This document shows, piece after piece, positions 59,186-64,000 of a DNA stretch of 64,000 bases. Position numbers and translations under genes: made by a program. Origin of the DNA: Salvator merianae. Its lineage: Eukaryota; Chordata; Lepidosauria; Squamata; Teiidae. Positions within the stretch are counted from its first letter, which is position 1, and every line of letters starts with the position of its first letter. Below the pieces are notes generated by a model that worked only from the letters and a program-made list of their open reading frames with translations, was not told where the DNA came from and searched no databases. The DNA is taken from NCBI GenBank assembly GCA_003586115.2, contig QVOM02000070.1, positions 1,012,189 through 1,076,188 on the forward strand, read 5' to 3'.

Positions 59186-60991
59186 GTGAGTTTCGATCCA
59201 GTGTAGAGAAGTAAAGAGGAAAACTAGGCAGGCAGGATAGTATAATCTGGAGATACCACAGGTGCACTCACCTTGCCCTGAATCAAGAGCTGGTGGTCTT
59301 CTTATTTATTAGGTTTCTATCATGCTTCCTTATCTGAAGGCCTCAAGGAGGCTTACAGATTTATGCAGAAAAAAGAATGAAATTCAGTATAAACAATAAC
59401 AGAGCAAACAGCAAAAAAACCCTTTTCTCTCAATTTGGATTCCACTATTATTCAAGCTGGACAATCTGTAGGAATAGTCCTCCATCAAAGAATATCTTGA
59501 ACTATAAATGTTATTATAGGAAGTTTGAATCCAGTAAGAAAATAAAAGGGATATAAGGCTAATACACCAACAAGAAAGGAGCAAAACTTCGTCCTTATAT
59601 GATCATTTTATGTTGCTGTATCTTTAATTAATGTTCATATGTACTTCTTATTGTTTCTTTTCTGTATATGGTAATTAGATTTACTTATACATTTCTTTTG
59701 CAAACGTACACTTAATATACAATTTTCTAAGTCAAGGAATGCATAATAAAAATATTATTAAAAAAATCAAACAACAGTGAAAGACATTCCTAAAAACAAA
59801 TATAACAGAATTAAAAACATGGTCTTGCTGACCCTTAACACCCCTTCCAACATTGTGATTAAACTAGATTAATAGAGACATGTTTATTGTTGCTAAATTT
59901 AATTCCATTTAATTCAAGCTAGCTGTTAATTAGCAAGCTGCTGTTCTATTGTTTTAAAGGAGTCACTGTTTTGAGCACTAGTTATAATTAAGATGCATTT
60001 TGATTATTAATATTTGTTCAGTTGTATTTATAATTTAAAGTGATGAAGACCAATCACTTCGGTTTTTACTTTTTACTGTTCTAGACACCACTAAGAGAAA
60101 GGGTGGGATATAAACAAATGTTAATAAAATAGTAACAGTACAATAAAAATACCTCTTGATTACAATATCTAGTTCTTAAAACAAGATGCAGAATCTCTGA
60201 AATAGCAGAACAGCAGACTGTTGATCAGGAATTCAATATCTACTTGATGCGCATAGTTGGGAGCTCTAGGCAATCTTGGCATCTCAAAAGCTAAGGTGGG
60301 CCAGATCTGGTTATTACATGGATGGGAGTCTACCAGAAAATTCTAGGTCTGTAGGCTAGATTGGGATGCTTAAAAAAAGTTCCAAAAAGCAATGGCAAAT
60401 TACTTTCTTTTACTTGCAAAGAAAACTGCATGGGTGTTCACATACCACCTCTGTTATATGGACAAACCTAAGAAGGGATGCTGGCAAACCTTCACAACAG
60501 AGGAGTTCCTGAACTGTATGTGTTAGAAGGGTATCTTGGGTTGATGTTCAGATTTTGCTCCTCAGGTGCCCTAGTGAGAAAAACAAGATGCCTTTACATA
60601 AAGCTTGGAAGTCCTTCTTCATTTGGGCTTTGACCTCACAGTGGCAATGTCACTATGAATCATGGGAGCTGTAGTCCTCCCCAGAAAAGGGACATTTCTC
60701 AAGTCTGGCTTTAAAGGGGATTAGATAAATTGATGGAGGATAAGGTTGATCACGGTTTCTGGACATCGATTGTACTAGACTACAGTACATCCAACAGAAT
60801 CAGAGGCAGTACATTTCTGAAAAGCAGTTGCTGCTGTAGCTGATGAACATGAGTGAGAATTGAACTCATCTCTAGCTTCCTAAAAGCAGGCAGTTATTTG
60901 GGTGGGGTAAGATAGTCCTTGGGTGTGCTCCAAAGGAGCTCTTTCAGCAAGATAGCACTGGTAGCCTCATGTTGACTTTGCTTGCTTTCAG
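59186..60991 (+). other. ETV2 intron: contents
   Basis: AT-rich sequence (59290-60170) with LINE-tail features such as GGGTGGGATATAAACAAATGTTAATAAAATAG, then the 5S-derived SINE at 60245-60475. Confidence 0.45.
60245..60475 (+). mobile_element. 5S-rRNA-derived SINE, second copy
   Basis: The segment 60279-60358 follows 5S rRNA closely: ATCTCAAAAGCTAAG, GGTTATTACATGGATGGGAG and GTCTGTAGGCTA at the 3' end, where 5S has CTGTAGGC. The tail carries AGCAATGGCAAATTAC and AAAGAAAACTGCATGGGTGTTCACATACC. Confidence 0.82.
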
Positions 60992-61153
60992 CTTCTAGGA
61001 CTCTTCTTCAGCAGGAGACGCTTTCCAGGAACCTAGAAGGGGGCCACCACTTTGATCCTGCCCTTGAACCCTTGCCCGTTCCACTGAACCACAACTCTGC
61101 TGAAGAGCATCAGATCCTGCCTCAACCCCTACCTGGAGGCCATCAAGAGCTAG
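60992..61153 (+). CDS. ETV2: ETV2 coding exon 3
   Basis: The 162-nt exon lies between TTGCTTTCAG (ends 60991) and GTGGGC (61154), with phase 1 at both ends. It encodes 53 codons starting SRTLLQQETLSRNLEGG, rich in Pro, Gln, His and Leu, ending with a proline-rich QPLPGGHQEL. The composition is that of a disordered activation region. Reading on past the donor meets a TAG at 61219-61221, so the exon must be spliced. No motif was recognised. Confidence 0.58.
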
Positions 61154-61600
61154 GTGGGCATTCCAACCAGACTGATGGTCCTCAACCCTGTACTGGGAAT
61201 GCTCTACACCTGGCAGAGTAGAAATGAGCAGGAACTGTATGGAGGTTTTGAATTTTTAGAGCATCTTTCTCTTAGGATGCTAATGGAGGATTGCCAGGAT
61301 CGAACCTTTATTGCATAGCAGGTGTTTCTTAGCCCTCTGTGGTGGTACTGTAAAGATGGATCCAGGGCAGAAGAATCCCTTCCTATGTTCATCTTTGCAC
61401 AAGATTCAGTCACCTCCTCTTCCACCAGGTCTCTGAGGTTGCTGAGTTTGGGAATTTTGAGGGCATCTCTTGCATTCTCTCCCCTGGCAATGAACAGGAG
61501 AGCCCCTTCCCAGGTGTTTTGTGAGTGCCAGGCAACCTTGACCTTGTGCTTCCAAGTATATACCTTCATCGTCCTATTTATGCGCTGCTTTCTCTTCCAG

Positions 61601-61771
61601 AGCAAGATTTCCGGCGGACTGGGGGACCCCATCACCAGAGACCTGGCTTAGGTGTCTTCAACCAATCCAGTGCCTCAGACTGTGATTCGTGTCAGTGTAA
61701 GCCACTGTCCAGGAGCCAGAGGAAAAAGGAACTGCAGAGCTGGACTGATGCAAGGCTCGCCAACTTGACCC
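61601..61771 (+). CDS. ETV2: ETV2 coding exon 4 (cysteine cluster)
   Basis: The 171-nt exon lies between TTTCTCTTCCAG (ends 61600) and GTAAGA (61772), with phase 1 at both ends. It encodes a Gly/His/Arg start (QDFRRTGGPHHQRPG), then a CDSCQC cluster, then a basic stretch SRSQRKKEL that could act as a nuclear-localisation signal, then WTDARLANLT. I know no ETS-family counterpart of the cysteine cluster. An earlier GT at 61693 (TGTCAGT/GTAAGC) is also a good donor in the same phase and could give a shorter form that removes the basic stretch. Confidence 0.58.
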
Positions 61772-63069
61772 GTAAGAATCAGATAGGTTAATGGAGGAGA
61801 GGAAAACTGGGATGGAAAAGGCGCAAGAAAGAGCTGAAGGTCTGGGCTTAGGCTTCAAACCCCAGGTAGCCTGGGACCAGCTTATCTTACACAATACATA
61901 CTGTGAGAAGAATTAAGGGGGAGTTTGGACAACTTCTGCCCATTCAGTTGTTCCTGGGGAGCTAGAGAATGGGCTCTCCAGAATGGTATGGACAAACGAA
62001 ATCTGTGTTACCTAAATTTAATACGCAAATAAAAAAAAACACAGGTATATACTAAAACAACTATTAATGGCATCAAGAGCAGTTAAAATTTGGAAGACCC
62101 CCTCAAAAAAGAAATTTACAACAATGGCATAGTTATGTAGGAGATCAATTGTTATTTGATTTTGTAAGAGAAAAGAGTTTAAAATATATGGGGCGTGTGA
62201 TCTTACATTCTTCGGTGCAAATGTGGTCCCAAGGTTCAAGCTATCTCCACAAGAAAGCGGGGAACCCAGCAATACAAGGCATCATTAATTCAATCTCCAA
62301 TAAAGGAATGGACTGTAATGGATTATGTACCCTGGCCAACTTGTGAAGTGGGAATAGGGTATCATTTTATCGCATACTGCAAGTAAAGAATCATTCATTG
62401 TATATGGAAACGATTGTATTGTTAAAAAAATATTTTATTTAAAAAGACACTGGGCTTTCCAGTCCTGTGACGGAATTGCATATCTGCTGGGTCTTCTCTT
62501 CTTTCAGCCTGCAAAAGTCTCTTCGGCTGCCTCCAGGCGGCAGGAGCCAAAGGCGGGATCCAAAGAAGATTCCGTGTTTGCCTCTCGCCACTGCCAGACG
62601 CAGGGAACAATTGTGGGTTCTTTTTCCCATCTGCGGCTCCTTTTGGGATTGTTCTTCTTGCAAACATCCAAATCTCAGCCAAGTGCCCGCCCACTTCCCT
62701 TTGCTTTATATTTTTTGCATGCTTAGCTAGCATCCAGGTTTTTGCAAGAGGAACCATCATGAAAGGAGCCGGGAGGTAAGCAAATGCTGTAACAGGTAAC
62801 CTGGCATCATTGCAGTATTACAGGATATCATCTCCAAATCCGGGGACTATATAGGGAATGCCACAAATTTGCATGGCATTCCTGATATAGACTCAGGAGA
62901 ATCATGGGTTTTGTGTCTGGAGGGACCCTTCACGGCCAGCTTCTTCAGAGCCATTCCTAGGCTTCAGTGTCCCTGGCTGCTGCCCAATCATCCTTCTGTC
63001 CTCTGCTTTCATCTTAAATACAAGAGATGCCTCGTTCAGATTCTTTTAAATACATGCCCCTCCACACAG
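61772..63069 (+). other. ETV2 intron: contents
   Basis: An AT-rich, probably retroelement-derived stretch (62000-62440, unclassified) and a modular repeat (62460-62930) with the CTGCCTCCAGGCGGCAGGAG and CCACTGCCAGACGCAGGG modules. Confidence 0.45.
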
Positions 63070-63240
63070 GTGTTCTGTGTCAACTTCTCATCTTGCAGAT
63101 TTCCAACCAAAGTCCAAGGAGGGCCGACACTTGTCCTTGGGAGGATGGGACAGGGGAGAGTCCCACCAGGGTGCCTGTGTGGTCCTTGCCCAGCAGGCCA
63201 TTCAGTCTCCCTATTCAGGACTCAGATTCCCCTCAGGAGG
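63070..63240 (+). CDS. ETV2: ETV2 coding exon 5 (acceptor ambiguous)
   Basis: The exon ends at GTGAAG (63241), and the downstream frame (...PIQDSDSPQEG) joins correctly in phase 1 to the ETS exon. Two acceptors are possible. The stronger-looking one, CATCTTGCAG ending at 63098, gives a 142-nt exon that is out of phase with exon 4. A weaker one, CCACACAG ending at 63069, gives 171 nt in phase 1 and keeps the whole chain open, adding a hydrophobic VLCQLLILQ. I list the in-phase version. The conserved-looking part is TRVPVWSLPSRPF followed by an acidic tail, at the position where ETS1/ETS2 have a RVPSYDSF-type segment before the ETS domain. Confidence 0.5.
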
Positions 63241-63404
63241 GTGAAGACCCCAAGGGAGTGGACATTATTGTTTCTTCCACTTCATTTTATCCTAACATAT
63301 AGGATGCTAAACATGTAAAACCCTTAAATGGCTTGGGCCCCAGTAATATGAAGGAGCATCTTCTCCCATACAGACCTGCCTGAGTATTGAGATCTCAAGG
63401 AGAA

Positions 63405-63665
63405 GCACTTACCTTGGCAGGGATACAGAAGTGGTTTGCGCCCGTGCCAACTTCCAAGAAAAGGCTGGGAATTGAACTGGCAACCCTCTGCTTTCAAGGC
63501 AGTTTGCTCTACAGCCCCTCTCAGACTCCATGGCCATCTCCATGCAGTTTTCTTGGCAGGGATACAGAAGTGGTTTGCCATTGCTGACTTCCATGGAGAG
63601 GCTGGGGATTGAACCAACGACTCTCTGCTCTCTGGGCTCTACCACTGAGCTACAGCCACTCCCAT
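63405..63665 (-). mobile_element. Two tandem tRNA-derived SINEs, reversed
   Basis: Both copies read CTTGGCAGGGATACAGAAGTGGTTTGC; the first has GGAATTGAACTGGCAACCC and the second GGGATTGAACCAACGACTC as reverse B-boxes. The second ends CTCTACCACTGAGCTACAGCCACTCCC. They abut the ETS exon, ending about 40 bp before it. Confidence 0.82.
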
Positions 63666-63703
63666 AAGCTGTACTCACTTGCCACCTGTTCTTTTCTAAA
63701 CAG

Positions 63704-63822
63704 GCTCTGGTCCTATCCAGTTGTGGCGTTTCCTACTAGAATTGCTCCAGGATGGTTCATGCCAGGCCTTCATCCGCTGGACAGGAAATGACTGGGAATT
63801 CAAACTCTGTGACCCTCACGAG
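63704..63822 (+). CDS. ETV2: ETV2 ETS domain, N-terminal half
   Basis: The 119-nt exon lies between TTCTTTTCTAAACAG (ends 63703) and GTAAGG (63823), phase 1 to phase 0. The splice at ...DPHE/V is the conserved ETS1/ETS2/ETV2 intron position. It encodes [20 protein letters not shown], then [18 protein letters not shown]: helix 1, the first strands and the start of helix 2 of the winged helix-turn-helix. GPIQLW, LLELL and WEFKL define the ETS class. IRWTGN and LCDP fit ETV2, whereas ETS1 has ISWTGD and LSDP. The recognition helix (the KLSRGLRYYY part) is off the right edge. The only nonstandard residue is Arg in QLWRF, where Gln is usual. Confidence 0.93.
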
Positions 63823-63857
63823 GTAAGGCTCCAATTCTTCCTCCTCTAATTTTATGC

Positions 63858-63946
63858 TACTGCCATAGTCCACACTAGAATGTGGATGGCAAGTCCCTTT
63901 TCCTGGACATAACCTGGAATAAGGCCCAGTGCAGAAAGGGCCTTAG
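63858..63946. mobile_element. Short hairpin MITE
   Basis: CCACACTAGAATGTGGATGGCAAG, then CTGGAATAAGGCCCAGTGCAGAAAGGGCCTTAG, the family at 43985 and 32630. It sits just after the ETS-exon donor. Confidence 0.72.
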
Positions 63947-64000
63947 TTTTGTGTTTTAGCAGTCCACAGTGAGGCCAGGTGGGGCCTTGTCCACCAGAAT

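Larger units (their letters stand above)
57692..63822 (+). other. ETV2: ETV2, 5' part; gene span within window (incomplete at right)
   Basis: Six coding exons are supported on the plus strand: 57692-57865, 59105-59185, 60992-61153, 61601-61771, 63070 or 63099-63240, and 63704-63822. Each starts and ends in phase 1 except the first (start codon), the last (ends in phase 0) and the choice of acceptor in the fifth. There is no Pointed domain before the ETS domain, and the ETS residues IRWTGN and LCDP are ETV2-like. In vertebrates ETV2 is a nuclear pioneer factor that starts endothelial and blood programmes. The remaining ETS-domain exon, with the recognition helix, lies beyond 64000. Confidence 0.82.

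Noticed and set aside
60279..60358. 5S rRNA gene
   Set aside because: Clear 5S similarity but many substitutions, a missing 5' part and a SINE tail.
57697..61771. Pointed domain in the ETV2-side gene (which would make it ETS1 or ETS2)
   Set aside because: No Pointed-domain motif is found in any of the four exons; the ETS residues also favour ETV2.
62505..62620. Extra ETV2 exon between exons 4 and 5 (after TTCTTTCAG at about 62507)
   Set aside because: The segment is a copy of the CTGCCTCCAG repeat module present at several other loci.

Overview
This window looks like a squamate reptile (lizard or snake) nuclear chromosome. The evidence is: vertebrate-style split genes with GT-AG introns, one with a ~30 kb first intron; CR1 retroelement tails ending in octamer repeats; tRNA-derived SINEs with a B-box; two SINEs whose heads resemble 5S rRNA (a type known from lizards); L1-like ORF2 tails; and many short hairpin or hAT-type DNA elements. 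The species cannot be named from this, and most open reading frames here are chance or repeat-derived.

Only two protein genes can be supported. Both are ETS-family transcription factors and they are divergent (head to head). On the minus strand, five phase-compatible exons (36318-36301, 6329-6124, 3232-3078, 1883-1680, 361-278) give the N-terminal half, including the Pointed domain, of a FLI1/ERG-group protein. It starts MDCTIK (FLI1 starts MDGTIK) but is too divergent to be ordinary vertebrate FLI1 or ERG. Its ETS-domain exons lie left of the window. On the plus strand, from about 55.1 kb, is the 5' part of a gene encoding an ETV2-type ETS domain with no Pointed domain. It has a candidate non-coding exon 1 with CCAAT and TATA-like boxes, coding exons at 57697, 59105, 60992, 61601 and ~63070/63099, and the first half of the ETS domain at 63704-63822. 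The gene runs off the right end.

The arrangement matches the divergent ERG-group/ETS-group pairs seen elsewhere in vertebrates (FLI1/ETS1, ERG/ETS2) and the fli1b/etv2 pair of teleost fish. My reading is that this is the reptile fli1b-etv2 locus, the third such pair; mammals, as far as I know, keep ETV2 without this partner. Both proteins are known in fish as endothelial/blood regulators, so the ~19-21 kb between them is a natural place for shared vascular enhancers.

Layout: 1-6.3 kb, FLI-like exons 2-5 and introns; 6.3-36.3 kb, FLI-like intron 1, packed with repeats including a MITE inserted in a palindrome (21.6-22.2 kb); 36.3-55 kb, intergenic, with a three-level nest of DNA transposons (46.8-49.2 kb, with a 366-base assembly gap in a GC-rich minisatellite) and its sister nest (39.9-41.3 kb); 55-64 kb, ETV2. 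No operon, CRISPR, functional tRNA or rRNA gene was seen.
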